Below are positions 9,871 to 22,067 of a stretch of 64,000 nucleotides of DNA, piece after piece (the stretch's first letter is position 1; every line of letters begins with the position of its first letter). The position numbers and the translations under genes were made by a program. The stretch covers positions 186,001-250,000 of the forward strand of contig JAJNNX010000014.1 in assembly GCA_023159155.1 (NCBI GenBank). Reading direction: 5' to 3'. The notes below the pieces were generated by a model. The model was given only the letters and a program-made list of their open reading frames with translations. It ran no database searches and was not told where the DNA came from. The DNA is from Ustulina deusta (Eukaryota; Ascomycota; Sordariomycetes; Xylariales; Xylariaceae).

Positions 9871-12800
9871 AGATCGTAAGCCACGTGCCTGAACGCGAAA
9901 GGGCGAGTAATAATCGCTGGAACATAATTACCAGTCCTGAATCAAGGGGCTACAACATGTCAGAAACAGTGGGTGTGCGTAAAGTGTCCTAGGTGAGTGA
10001 ACAATAGTTTATGGGGTTTCTCCCTTTCTAGGTATTGGGGACTTGAGACTACTTTTTAGGAATCGAGAGTTCGTCCGGGCTGCATAGTATTAGAGAGTCT
10101 AAAGAATTTTGGCTTGCAGCAGTAGCAACACATTAATCTTCTCGACGACGCAATTCGTGCTTCAGGGACGGGGCAGACACACAGTAATGGGGGGAGTCAA
10201 TGACTCCGGAGTGCCAACGCAGTCAGTAAGAATGGAACCAGGGGGCATAATAATCCCTGCTCTTCCCCGGCTTCGTCCGTTGTAGTCGAGTTGATAGTGA
10301 AGGTCACTGTCAGGGAAAGGTTGCAATGGATGAAACCATAGGCTTTGTATTGAGCGTCACAAGCATTATAGAAACTTGGGTTTTCTCTGTCTCCTGAGGG
10401 TTTTCTAAGGTCACTGTGGCGACTCGGAAAAAGAGGTGGGTGGGTGGTCCTACATGCATAGGTATAGAGGCCCAAAGCAGTTGAAGCCGACAGCCCTACA
10501 TTAATTGACACGTAGGTGGTGGCGATAGTGAGTGAGGTCGGCGATGTGACTATCGCCGCTTCCGCGGCGCTCCTTTATGCCGTATATTGTAGCGGACATT
10601 GGTCGGAATACCGGCAAAGTGAAACGCCGTGCTATGTAATTAAACATACATCAGAACCCTCAGGGCACTAACACGTGGATAGCCTACGAAATCAAGACGG
10701 GTTAACACGGGTCCGGATGATTGGGGGCGGCGGAGTGCCAAGACCAACCGCTGCCGAAATAAAGAATCTGAGAGTCCCGCGCGATGACGTCGGTATAGTG
10801 GAGTAGTGGGTTGGGCATCTCCCAAACTAGTTGGATTCTCCCATGATCCACTAGTATGGTGTCAGGTCGGTCCTGTACGTTTTGGAGGGCAAATGCCGTT
10901 CACACGTTTTAGAATATGCCCGGCATAAAAGTGGCAACAAGGAATTCCCATGCTCTTAAAAGTGAGCCACTAAGAGTGGCCTATGTTGGAGATGGGGTCT
11001 CCGGTTGGGGGTGGTGTACTGCTACTATCTTTGGACGTAGGTAGTTCTGTTTCTGTGAGGGCCACCAGTACTGACCAGTACAGGATGACGTGTTCGCGTG
11101 GATGTTCAGATCCGAGAAACAAATTGTTTCGTCGCAGGTAAAGCCTTTCCTATCTTCGCTGGGGAGTGTGGTGGATTCTTCCCTAGATAGTGTGCTTTCC
11201 CCATACGAATTATATTTGCCGGCTTGGAACGTGATGACAGGAGCTTGAGGGTGTGAGGGTGTGGGTAACGTTGATCTCAGTGCTCTGAAGCTGAAGCATC
11301 TTGCTCCCAGCATATCTTCGCCCCCCGAGGGGTCTTTTCTGCATCGCTACCGCGGTAGAACCGAGGAGATAGGGGCCGTCCAGTCTACTCCCACACTTGC
11401 CAGGACCAGGAGTAGGAGCACGGCCTTTCTTGATTGTCGTGATCGTCTGTTCCTCTGTACGGGCTAAGCATGCGGCTGGGTATCCGGGTTTCCAGAATAA
11501 GTAATTGAAAGCTGAACTGGTATCTCGCACGAACGGGTGAACGAAACGCGGTAGGTTAGTTATTGACTCTCGGGCGGCTTGACATCAACTGCTAAATTCA
11601 CAGAAAGGTCTAGATCATAAAAGAGCTAGCTGGACGTGAAAACAAGAAGAAAAAGCAACGACCCAAGACCATATCTTTTCATAGATTCAGATCCAGAACT
11701 GACAAACAGGTTTTAAGATAGACCCCCAGCCTCGCGGTTGAGTGTGTGTCGCGGATGACAAAATGCTCGGTCCCGTACTGACCATCCCTCCATGCATGTC
11801 TGCCCATGTCGGGAATTACGATACAGCTACTGAAAGCCCGGTGAGCGAATAGCCCATCCAGAACCCATCGTCTCAGAGACTGGCTGCAGGGTTGCAGGTA
11901 CCACCTAGTAGAGTTATGCGATGTTCACAACATGAGGGTTGCAGAAGTGGAGAAATTCACATCGCATCGTGTGGTGCACCAGAGCAGGAACTGTTATATT
12001 ATTGGGGAGAAAAGCGAGGTTGTAGAAGCGATAGAGGTGCTATCTAGTCGGTAATTGACATAAAACCACCGTGAGGGGTGATATATCGGCACTGTCCTTC
12101 ATAACTTCCCACAGAACCAGGGTCTTTTCTGGGGAGCTCCACACTCACCTGGCCAATCAATGCCCAGATGCTGGGCTGTTTTTGGAAGGCCAATGAGGCA
12201 GATGAACGATGTAGGGTCTGGCAGGGGAGTGGCAGAAACAAGCATTTGGGGGCTTATCAACTGTATGGTGTGCACTGCAAATCGGAGCCATAATTCCCTC
12301 AAGGGTGGGCTATCGATTCCTGACAGCGCCATTGGTATTCGCTAGATAGCTCATTTCCAGCCGCTGGAGGTGGTCCAGTAACAGACCAGAACGCTCGCTG
12401 ACCACCAATCGACCTGCAGAGCAAAACCTTCTAGAAGGCGTTAAATCTTCCAAGCTGTGTCGGATAGGCACTGCGACAGGTGTGCCGATTCCTGCATCGC
12501 TTATTGTCACGAGGACAATTGCTATATGAGCCAGCCAACCGAGTCGCCTGCATCGTAGTGTACAAATCGGATGTGTTTCAGGGTGATCCCGTCATGCTGT
12601 GCTGACGTTTGCTGCCAGATTATCTGTGTTCAGGCTCTCACCGATACCATATGTCTATCTACTGCGTAACAGGCAATGTCGTCCAGCGTGGGGGACAGGC
12701 ACCATAACCATCCTTTGTGCTGATAATTGAAAGGACCTCGGAGGTAGGTGTTCTGTACAGTTGTACCAAGACAAATCACTGGGCATTTGTTTGCCACGCT

Positions 12801-13643
12801 CGCGAATTCCAATTTAAGCGGGAGCGAACTGGACGGGAGCTGCTGAAAGGCGAATCCGTCAGTGTTGCTAAGGGCGTAGGGCACTACTGCTCCTACTAAG
12901 CAGGGCCGCCCACGATGATGTAGATTGCTGCGCGCTAGTATAGTCTGTTAGTGTACACGACGTGTAGGACAGGTCAGAGAGCCTAGCGGAATCGGGGTTT
13001 GATCACGCAACACAGCTAGGTATTCCGCGCACCTCGGCACGAGTGCCAGGTACTTCGTGGATACTTTCGGCGTGGATGGTGAGCAACCCCCGTTCCAGCG
13101 CCGACAGCGAATGACATCGTGAGCTTTCCATTCCCGGTCCTCTGATGCAAGTACGAATGAGACGTACAGATGTACCCGCACCAAGTCCCGGCCCCAGTCC
13201 ATACTACCTACATGGTACAGGTATGTAGAAGCGACAGTTTGCTGGTACCAACCGATGGGGCTGCCTTTGGTCTTCGAACAAAATGCCTCACTGACGCGGA
13301 TGCAACAGGCAAGAATGCCCAGGTACATGGAGGTAGTTAGCACATTAATTACACTGCATTCAGAAAGGTAAATCCAGGGGTCTAAGGGTCTGTTGCACGA
13401 TTTACCAAAACCCTCTTATCCAACCTCAACCCACGACACTGCTCGTAGCATGCCTATAAATCGCGCTTCCCTCGGCCCATCCTTTCCTCTCTTTTCTATC
13501 ATTTCAGCAAACTCGAGGTGTATAGCCTACTCACCACAGAACATCTTTGATTCCACCTCTCTTGCAGTGGCAAGTTCGCTTTAACCCGCACATCTCGCCG
13601 CACCAGCTTACACACGCTTGGACAACACACCCAACCTGTCACA
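9871..13643. other. 3.8 kb gene-poor region
   Basis: Only short frames without family features are found (for example minus 10197-10511 and 11210-11530). The region next to the LINE fragment may be an accumulation zone of decayed sequence, but no second element, terminal repeat or gene could be identified by eye. The last 200 nt or so (13400-13643) are pyrimidine-rich and likely serve as promoter/5' UTR of the small gene at 13644. Confidence 0.45.
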
Positions 13644-13997
13644 ATGCCTTCATCAAACATCGAGGACGTCCTGGCTACCAAGCCCGTCACCTTCAATATC
13701 AAGACCCCCGGTGGCTCATGGAAGTGTCAAATTCACCACACCAGAGCCGCATAGTAAGTCTAGTTTCCTGCTACCGGTACCTTCGATCTCCTCTTGGCAA
13801 GTCTTGGCGCCAGTGTCTCGGTTTCTTCTTGTTGTCAATCCGGCCCCGTTGCAAAGACGCCAAAAGATCTAACCATTCCGTGCAGTGAGCGCACCAGGTC
13901 TTCATCTACAACGACACCAACTCGGGGCATCGCCCGCACGGATTCCGGCCTCTCCACGTCGTCGAATTCGTCTGCGGGCTCCTCGAGCATGCACTAG
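13644..13997 (+). CDS. Small hypothetical protein, 73 aa, two exons
   Basis: Exon 1 is 13644-13753 and exon 2 is 13886-13997. The intron has a GTAAGT donor and TGCAG acceptor, and the split codon restores Tyr. The ATG lies in a good context (TCACAATGC). Residues 1-36 form a compact domain-like stretch (MPSSNIEDVLATKPVTF...GGSWKCQIHH). The remainder is Ser/Thr-rich and probably disordered, ending SSAGSSSMH. No signal peptide or membrane segment is present. I do not recognise a named family. The clean splice junction and amphipathic N-terminal sequence argue for a real gene although neither exon is a long frame. Confidence 0.6.
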
Positions 13998-15377
13998 ATA
14001 TGAAGTCCTCTGTACCCAACTCCCACCCGCTGTGGCGTAAGCTCAGCGAATCCCGGCCGGACCCTGTGTCTCCTAGCCAATGGGGCGAGCCTGCAGCCAA
14101 CAAGTCTTTGGTTCCGCCGGGTCCGACGAAGCATATTGCATGTGCCGTGCAACCCAAGGCTGCAGCGTCTTACCAGAAGAGGGAGGGTGCACCATGAAGC
14201 CATCCCCGCCCTCCCCCTAACCTGGGTTCATAAATCGGGATGGGATGAGATGGGATGGGTGTATTGTCGACTTGCTCTTGCTTTCAGCTTTCTCATTTAT
14301 GCATTTACAGTGGAGTTCGTGCGCGCAAAGCGGATCGGTGTCTTGTGCGTTTTGGATTAGGAGGCAAACACGACTGACGGTTCGATGAAATGATAATAAG
14401 GCGTTTTAAACACTGAAGCCTCAACAAATTATAGCCTAGGCATGTCATGTATGACCGACCATACAATGAAATAAGCATGCTTCCTCCCTATGATGATGTA
14501 GCATTTGTCTTTTCCGCTTGGCGAAGGCTGTAGGATCCTCGGAAGTCGTACGCACTCCTTTATCAGGCATCGAACTCTATTGGTCTCGGGACAAGTTAAT
14601 CTCGTAGGCTCTGCTGTCACAGCGACCATCAAATGGGTGTGAACAAACAGAGAGATGATCATGGTCATTAAGGTTGGGGTTTTAGCTAAATTCCAATCCC
14701 CCGCCATCACTGCAACCCCACATCCCATGCATCTGTCAATTCAGCACTGAAGAAGACAGTCGAACAATTCGACAATATGATTAATTCCAGGGGTCTTGAC
14801 GACGTACCACTGTTAGGCAGCTGGTTTTCTAGCGGTCGAGAATTTACAAACAAGTGATACCTAGTCTGTTCTGTCGATGGCTTGGCTACTAGGTATCCAC
14901 TCCCTCTTACATGTCTGCCTTGAGTGCGGGAGTATGAGGGGCTGAGCCGGTAGTGTACGTAAGCAACGGGGCCCAAACCATAACCACCCACCACCGTACT
15001 TACTGTACAATACCTACCCACCTGCCCAAAGTACATAGATAAGAGGCTAGAACTGTACCTATCCTCTCCGCCAAGGGGATATATATACTTTCTCCGTCAC
15101 CACGTTTGTCTGTCTTGGAGCGAGACTGTTTTGAGTTGCTGACCGAGCACTCCTCGAGGTATTCACCTACCTCGGTGTGTGTTGTACCGCTTTCGCCTTC
15201 TAAACTCTGTGTGGCCTTCTTGTACCTGTTAACGGCTGGACGTAGAAAGTCGGAGAGATAGAAAAGCGAATCAGACCACAGCTCTCCCCAATCCTCCGCC
15301 TCCTCCCTCCTCCTCCATTCCCACTCCACGCTCCCCATCCAATTCCCCGCCCGTCTTTCCTCCTACCACCACACCCA

Positions 15378-15412
<35 letters not shown>

Positions 15413-15879
15413 CCCCTCTCAGCCCTATTTGTTCCTCTGGTCGATTTCAATCCTCCATTCTTCGCCGGCAGCACAGCCAGAATTGAAACCTTTCGAGAAG
15501 ACCGAGCGAAGTGGCATCGCGGCTGAAGGCTCGCAAAAAATGCCCCTGCCCTTAGCTGCCAAGGGTGAGTGACGAATTGAATTGTTGACCCCACGTCAAA
15601 TCTCCAATCCGCTGCAAATCAAAAGTGTCTGCCTAGTCGCTCGACTACCTAACCTAGCTCAAGTGGCAAAAGAGCTCGATAATTTCTTAGCCTTCAACCC
15701 TGTTTGCTGTCGGCTGTGTCACCTCCATTCACACTTCATCTCCTGATGCGAGGGGATTCTGCAACCTGAACGTTCCTTTTCTTTCCATCTCGTCTTGAAG
15801 GTTGCATTCATCATCGTTGATAACCTCTATCTGTACCTACATATACCCACCTCTACCACGTTGATTGCCCACATTTATC
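13998..15879. other. Intergenic / long 5' leader
   Basis: No gene seen. It contains a GGGATGGGATGAGATGGG-like minisatellite near 14237 and a long CT tract at 15381-15409. A pyrimidine-rich stretch leads to the start at 15880, so much of 15.3-15.88 kb is probably promoter and 5' UTR of the next gene. Confidence 0.5.
15381..15409. repeat. (CT)n microsatellite
   Basis: About fourteen CT dinucleotides, roughly 470 nt upstream of the start at 15880. Pyrimidine tracts of this kind are common in fungal promoters and leaders. Confidence 0.85.
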
Positions 15880-17058
15880 ATGCCACCTATTAACGGACCT
15901 GCTGCCACAGCCGGCATCATCGCCGTCTCGGTCGTCGCCGCTGCCGCGATAGCCATCTACGAGTCACCCGAGCTGCAGCGCTTCACCAACGACCTCCGCC
16001 GACGCATCGCCATCGCCCTGCACACCTTCGGCGACAGCATCACGCCGCAGGAGCGCGAGAACCTCTTTAACCGCCCCGAAGACGCCGAAGGATTCCTCCG
16101 GTCGCGCGGCCTGGGTCCCGGGAGCGTCCCGGGCGTCGAAGCCGATGCCGAGAGCCTCCGCCGCCAGCGGGAGGAGCTGATGTTCTGGAACGCCGTGCGC
16201 GAGTCGAGGGCGATGAAGGAGCGTGAGGACGAGAAGAGACGGTATCGTGCCCGGGCCTCGACGGGGACCTCCTCGAGCTTCGACGACTTCCTACAACAAG
16301 ACGAGAAGGCCGAGAAGGGCACGTTTATCTTCCAGACGGGCCACGAACCTCTCGACCACGAAGGGTCGATGCGACACCGCCGCACCGAGGCGTCGCGGGG
16401 GATGAACTACTCCGTCTACACGAACCCGTTCGCCGACGAGCACGGAATCGAGGACGACATCGCCTTCGAGAACAGCCTGATGGACCCCGGCAAGGACGAG
16501 ATGTCAGACATCTACAGCGCCACCGACCTCGGCGCGTACCAGCCTTCGCGGACGCTATCGCCACGTCCGCAGAAGCCAGAGACACCCGCGACGCTCGCCG
16601 AGATCGCCGAGCAGTCGGAAACCAATACTACGACTACGACTACGACTACTGCTGCTACTTCTACATCACACCAACCCCAACCCGCCGTGGAGCAGGAACT
16701 CGGTGCAGACGAGTACATGACGGCAGGGCAAGACGACCGCAGCCACGCCGACGCATACAGCTCGATCCAGGCGTGGGCGCAGCACGCATCACGCGACGCA
16801 AGCTTCTACTCGCCGCTGCCCGTGTCGCCCGCGACGGCGTCCGAGGCAGGCGTGATCAGCGACGGCGAGCTGACGCCGCCGTACTCGGCGTCGTTGGCGG
16901 GGTCCGGCGTCGACGTCGCGGATGAGGCGCGCTCTGCCAAGTCATTCGACGTGCTCAGCGACGACGAGGACGACGACGGGATCCACACGCCGACCAGCTG
17001 GACGGATGTCGAGAGCGCCGCCGGCGAGAGCGAGGGTGGCGCCGTCCGTGCTGTCTGA
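15880..17058 (+). CDS. Membrane-anchored conserved fungal protein of unknown function, 392 aa
   Basis: Single exon. The ATG at 15880 was chosen over an in-frame TTG at 15865. Residues about 8-28 (AATAGIIAVSVVAAAAIAIY) form one hydrophobic segment, suggesting an N-terminal anchor with the rest exposed. Next is an amphipathic region (ELQRFTNDLRRRIAIAL) and a charged coiled-coil-like stretch rich in Arg/Glu (residues about 90-130). The C-terminal half is acidic and low-complexity, with a Thr run encoded by an ACT/ACG repeat (16623-16655) and a DDEDDD patch near the end. There is no enzymatic motif. I recall similar fungal proteins without a function. High GC content suggests a stable core gene. 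Confidence 0.75.
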   Translation: MPPINGPAATAGIIAVSVVAAAAIAIYESPELQRFTNDLRRRIAIALHTFGDSITPQERENLFNRPEDAEGFLRSRGLGPGSVPGVEADAESLRRQREELMFWNAVRESRAMKEREDEKRRYRARASTGTSSSFDDFLQQDEKAEKGTFIFQTGHEPLDHEGSMRHRRTEASRGMNYSVYTNPFADEHGIEDDIAFENSLMDPGKDEMSDIYSATDLGAYQPSRTLSPRPQKPETPATLAEIAEQSETNTTTTTTTTAATSTSHQPQPAVEQELGADEYMTAGQDDRSHADAYSSIQAWAQHASRDASFYSPLPVSPATASEAGVISDGELTPPYSASLAGSGVDVADEARSAKSFDVLSDDEDDDGIHTPTSWTDVESAAGESEGGAVRAV

Positions 17059-18906
17059 TTTCTTCTCCGCCGTCTCACCACCTTACCTACCGCTTTACTA
17101 TTTTGCAACACTCGTCCGCTATCTATAGCTGGATAGAAAAATTCTCTTCCGTTTATTTACTCATTTAATCCCAGGTCGTTGGGATTTGTTGATTTGTCTT
17201 TGGCATGGCGTTCGGGTCATAGGCGCACACTCGGATACATGGCTGGTGCTAACTAGTACATATACATATAGTCACTGCCGTAGCAGCCGTATCGTTCATA
17301 GGGTGGGATAGGTATCTGCCATCTTGCTTCCATAATATTAGATGGGATGCCTGCATGTCCCGCGATTCCGATCATGATTTAGTCTGCTGCGTGAGATGTT
17401 TGTGTGTGATTTTCTGGACACGATGATGCCCACTGTATGCTTTTTTTCAGTTCCCTTTGCCATCCTGTTCACTGCTTCGGTAATAGTACCTAGGAAGTGC
17501 TTCTCAGTCGGATATAGCCGCTGTAGGAGCGAGTTAGGTACCAAGTCTATCTACCATGAACCTACCTGCGAGTTGGCACGAACGCGAGGCTAGGCGGTAC
17601 ATTGGGTGCTTGCTTTTCCTACCGCGGCCTCGAAAGCGAGATAGCAGCGACGTTGTCAGACACATGGTATGGATGTATATTTAGAAGTTGGCAGAGCTTA
17701 TAGGTACCTACGTGTATGTATTCACGTCACCTTGCGACTTGGCCGTGAAATCTTTGATGCGGGGATCTCCTCGCGGGAAAGAAATCATCCCTAGCGTATT
17801 CATTCATTCATTGCTTCTGTTACTGTGAGGGAGGGGATCTATTTCGCTGGTTGCTTCGCTTGCTGGCTGGCTAGCTGGGGTGATAGATTCATCATCGGTT
17901 GCCTTGAGCTGGCGTTGCGTGTTGATGGAGTACCCTGGGAGATCCGCTTGGGGTCTTGGTTTGGCCGGCTGGCTTGGTAAAGGAAAGTTGTTGCCGCGAG
18001 ACACTGCTGCTGCTGCTGCTGCTGCTGTGCGTCGTGTACTTGGGTCTGTTGTTGTTGGCTTTGCTGTTGTATGTCTTACCTGCCGAGTTACCTGTGATTA
18101 ACCATTGGTATCCCCTCAGGTGAGTTGCGGTTCGGCTTTTACGAGGTGGTCGAACTATGGATTAGGAGGTGTGAGGAGGGTAGTGGTGACGGCTGGATAG
18201 ATAGATCGTCCGGTGTCCTTGTTTGTGGTTTAGTTGCAGTATTGACGATATCTATTCCACTCGGTGTATGATAATATACATGATGATGGTGGGAGTATGG
18301 CTTTGATCTATAGATCTATGACGAACGAAACATGTAAGTATGTTATGGTACAAGTTTCTTCATGCGATTGTCTAACACTGGGTAGTCATGAGTAGAGAAC
18401 AGATTCCTGGAATCATCCATCGGAACTATAGCCTCGTTTGGCGATAATTCGCCTCGTTCTGCTTTAACATCGTCTTACCTGTAATCCTATATGCAGTCTA
18501 GCAAGTCGGCTGTAGAAAATCCGCATCCTCAATGGCTTATGGTGAGTTGGTGCTTATCATTACCGTGTCATCCGGCGATGCACACGCGTCCTTGGATTGC
18601 GTGATCCTTATGAGCACGGAGTAGAATAGCTGTGGGCGGGTGGTAGCACAGCGTCAATACCCCCACGCTGAGTAGTCCTGTCGACGAGTGTCACCCAGGA
18701 ACAGAACAAGCGGAGCTTGTGCCTTCTAACGCGAAGGAGGACTTCTCTTAACATCCTCAGCTTTTCTTCTTGTCAAGTCTGGGCTAGAGTATCCACCCAG
18801 CAGTGTAGGTTACATAGCAGTACTGACATAATGCTGTAACTAGAGACAAGACTTTGCTCTCGTCTGGCAGAAATCCAGTGCTCACGCGGCTCTCTCGAAA
18901 AAAACT
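17059..18906. other. Convergent intergenic region, 1.8 kb
   Basis: Lies between two convergent genes. It contains a (CTG)8 tract at 18004-18027 and many short TAGGTACC-type words. No coding frame is convincing. Confidence 0.5.
18004..18027. repeat. (CTG)8 trinucleotide repeat, non-coding
   Basis: Eight perfect CTG triplets in the convergent intergenic region, not inside a supported gene. Confidence 0.85.
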
Positions 18907-20022
18907 TCAGGGCGCAACCGCATTCTGCAGGACTCCGATGTGCACCACGAATCCCGTGTTCGCGCGTAATTCCTTTGATAGCATCTCTTCTGGCACGCGC
19001 CAGACACGGAAGTGCTTACTAAACTCCTTGATCCAACCTTCGAAGATTTCTGGATCCCGTAGTTGCTGTGCAACGATACAAAGGGCTGGTGTCACAATCT
19101 CGTTGCTTTGTGCGTCTGCTTCATGGCTGCGCTGTCGCAGGCTGCAGACATCCGCGCAGGTCTGGACTAGAGGCTTGATGAGCGTGTCGTTGTAGATGCA
19201 GTCGCAGGCGATCACTGCGTCAAAACTGGAGACTTCCGGTGATCCCGTGAGAGAGGTTGTCACTTCGTCGAGTTCCCAGTCCAGGGCCGTAAAGCGCAGT
19301 TTGTTCGGATTAGCTGTGGAAGACGATTTTCCCCTGCGTTTCCGGGACGCTAATCCCCGTTGAGGAACAAGATTTTCTTCCAGGTTCTTCTCGATAAGCC
19401 GTGCTACATATGTTTGGTCCGTGAGGACGTAGCGTGATACGAGAGGAGATAGAGCCAGACCAACCAGGCCAGAGATTCCACATCCCAACTCAAGGACGCT
19501 GCTTGAGGACGAGAGGGCTCCTGTTTTCCATAGGAGATTGTCAAGTGAGCTTAGCCACGAAGCCACTAATGGGGTGATTTTCCACTACCCCAGGTGCAAA
19601 TCAGCAGGGAACACGCGCAAGCGCTCGGCGGATCATCAGGTACCCTAACACCGGAGGTAATATGTAAGAATATTGCGAGGGCAATTCTTAGTCTTCTAGG
19701 GGAACGGGTTCGGGAAACGGGCAGAATAAGCCACTGACGAGAACTCACAATGACAGCGCCGGTAGTGCTACCTGGGCGATTCAAGATAGTCGGAGACTGA
19801 TGAATGGTGTAATCTTTACCACCTATGATCAGATCTATGACTGTAGCTTGAGAGTCCACAAAACCAAGATTTTGAGAGGGGATCTCTTGCGAGAAGAGCA
19901 GGAAGGTTTCTGGTGGGCACTGGTCAGCTATGCCTGGCTGTACTTACTGAGCCCCTTAACGTGCCTTCTTCTGGGTCCTGGATCTCAGGTCCGAGGAGGC
20001 CGAGTAGATGCCCGAGAGCCAT
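18907..20022 (-). CDS. RKM5: RKM5-like ribosomal protein lysine N-methyltransferase, 298 aa
   Basis: Proposed exons are 19965-20022, 19749-19909 and 18907-19584. Exon 1 encodes MALGHLLGLLGPEIQDPEE. Joining to exon 2 gives ETFLLFSQEIP, matching the remembered layout of fungal RKM5 proteins. This requires a 55-nt intron with a GC donor (GCACGT), a GCTGAC branch site and CAG acceptor. Exon 2 ends STTGAVI and exon 3 begins WKITPLVASWL. The SAM-binding motif I is LELGCGISG (residues 104-112), and the ACDCIYND stretch follows later, as in family-16 (METTL21-type) methyltransferases. In yeast RKM5 methylates ribosomal protein Rpl1. The substrate here is inferred from family. A nearby in-frame GTAAGT is not used if the model is right. 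It is divergent from the acyl-CoA synthetase gene. Confidence 0.75.
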
Positions 20023-22067
20023 GGGGAACAATCTGTGAAAGCGGGAACACTGCAATGGAGTGGCTCGGCAGAATCGGGCTGGTGATAGCGGTAATGGCTT
20101 ATCAGAAACAATAAGATGACGTGATATCTCGCGCTAATCGACGGCGATCTCTCGAGGCCACGTCTTGCGCTGTTTGTAAAACAGAGCCAGTGATGCCGAC
20201 AAGAATGCCGTCGGCGATTAGGAGCTAAAGTGAAGCGGCAACAGTATGCGTCTGATCTGGGCGTATTGGCGAGGGATCCGTCACACTCAGTAGATCGTCG
20301 ACTACGACGGAATATGTCTGCTATTGTCTTGTCCTCTCTTGGCGTTTATTATTGAAGCCAAACGATGAAATTCATGACCGACCGGGTTTCAAATAGAGAG
20401 CCCGAAGAGACGAGGATAGTATCTAGCCAATGGAGACACAGAGGTATCGCCTCCATGTAGCAACTACTCAATCCTTCTGCAAGCCAAGTTCTGCGGTTTC
20501 CGGGGCTGATTCACCGGGTACACTAAAGAGCATAAAGATCAATGAAGAGTTGGAAATGCCGAGTCGTTTATGGGGTAGTGAAGCGTTTTTGATACTATTT
20601 ATCAGAGATGAGTTGGGCTACCTGAAGTGGGGCTAGCGCAAACAAAACCTATATCCACCCTACCTAGTATGTATCGCTTATATAAGTAAGTACCTACTTA
20701 GATACCCAGACCTACACAAAAAATATTTACACTACCTACCTACCTACCGACTTGGAGGCATGTTGAAGCTAGGTACTAGAATATATAAATAGTTGAGATT
20801 TAGTTTAGCGAATAAGCTACTACCTCAGGTGGTTTGTTGCTAGAAAGAAGGGTTATTTTAGTAGGGCTGGGTAGTCATTCCGGCCAATGAGGAGATGTGA
20901 GTGTTGCTGCATGATTAAGGTATTAGGTAATATAAGTGTGCCTATTGGAATCTGAGTGGGCTGTGTGGTGTACCTACTTTAGCTAGACGCCATGATATTG
21001 TGGCTGAGTACTTAATCTATCCCTCCCTGCCTGCCGTTGTTTCTCTAAAGAAGCACTTTCTATATGGAGGTGGTTGGCTGGTAAGCAGTTATGTCATAAG
21101 TACGTAGGGTGCGTTTCTAAGACTTAGGTATTAAATGTAGATATGATATTAGGTATTTAGGGAGGTAAGTAGGTATTCGTGTGGTATACCGTACTCCTGC
21201 AGTAGTGCCGGTGTTAGGTATGTTGCCGTCACACGAGTCAAGAGGTCGGTGATGGTTGTGACGCCACAACTCGCTAATGCCATTTTTCTTTTCTCGGGTC
21301 GCTCTCGTGAGGTAAACACAGCCTATGAATGCACGGCGATAAATGCATGAGTGCCGAGTTGGCCTTGCTCCTCGGGGCTAGCCTAGATGAGTACTAGTAC
21401 CTATAGTGTATTAAGCTAGCATTCGAGATCCTGTCCTAAACGGGACGGGGGCCTTCCCGGACCCCGCAGGAATATGCAATCAATCGGTAGGTACAAACCT
21501 TTTATCTACCACCTGTTAGCTGTAGGGTTTCGTCATGGGTCAGCCATGACAGGTAGATAGCTCGCCAGCAGGGGTAGGTATTGGAGGCAAGCTTGGTCCA
21601 GTCCAGTCCAGCACTCACGTCGGTGCGCCACCTACACTGCACATACAGTGTTGACTACTCATCCTAGCGCAAGCACCTGCAACTGGCTCGACAACCTGCT
21701 GGACAACCCGTGTGCTGTAAAAGCACTCCGTATCCCGGCCGCCCACCTCTTTCGTCGACCTGCCATCTGCCTCCTTACTCTTCTCATCGCCAACGACATG
21801 ACGATGTGATACCGCACAATCCCGGCGTCTCACTATCGCAGCAAAACACTCACGAACCCTCGTAATTCGTATGTTTCTTGTTCTCCTCACACAGCTCACC
21901 CCTTCCACTCGCTGCCTCCCTACCCAGCTCCATACCCGTTGATGGCTGACGCTGACATCGACATCCTTGATAGCTCACCAGCCACCTCCAAGATATCCCC
22001 CAAACTCCCGTGCGGCAAGCTCTTCCGGTTGTAATTCTCTTCCCCTTCAGCCCATCACAGCAGCATC
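20023..22067. other. Divergent intergenic region, 2 kb
   Basis: Separates divergent RKM5-like and acyl-CoA synthetase genes. The 20.65-21.6 kb part is dense in TACCTACC/TAGGTA words and AT-rich. A GC-rich near-palindrome (GGGGGCCTTCCCGGACCCC) lies near 21445. Promoters for both genes presumably lie at the ends. No additional gene is seen apart from the uORF at 21942. Confidence 0.5.
21942..22034 (+). promoter_or_regulatory. Possible uORF upstream of acyl-CoA synthetase
   Basis: An ATG frame of 30 codons (begins MADADIDILD) ends 33 nt before the main start at 22068. If the transcript includes it, it could modulate translation. Transcript start is unknown, so this is only a candidate. Confidence 0.35.

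Noticed and set aside
10197..10511. 104-aa minus frame with a hydrophobic C-terminus
   Set aside because: It looked like a GPI-anchored remnant, but no signal peptide or upstream exon could be supported.
15865..15879. Upstream TTG start for the 392-aa gene
   Set aside because: TTG is not a usual fungal start, and an ATG follows 15 nt later.
21435..21465. GC-rich near-palindrome as terminator or element end
   Set aside because: Imperfect, single, and not paired with another copy; no function can be supported.
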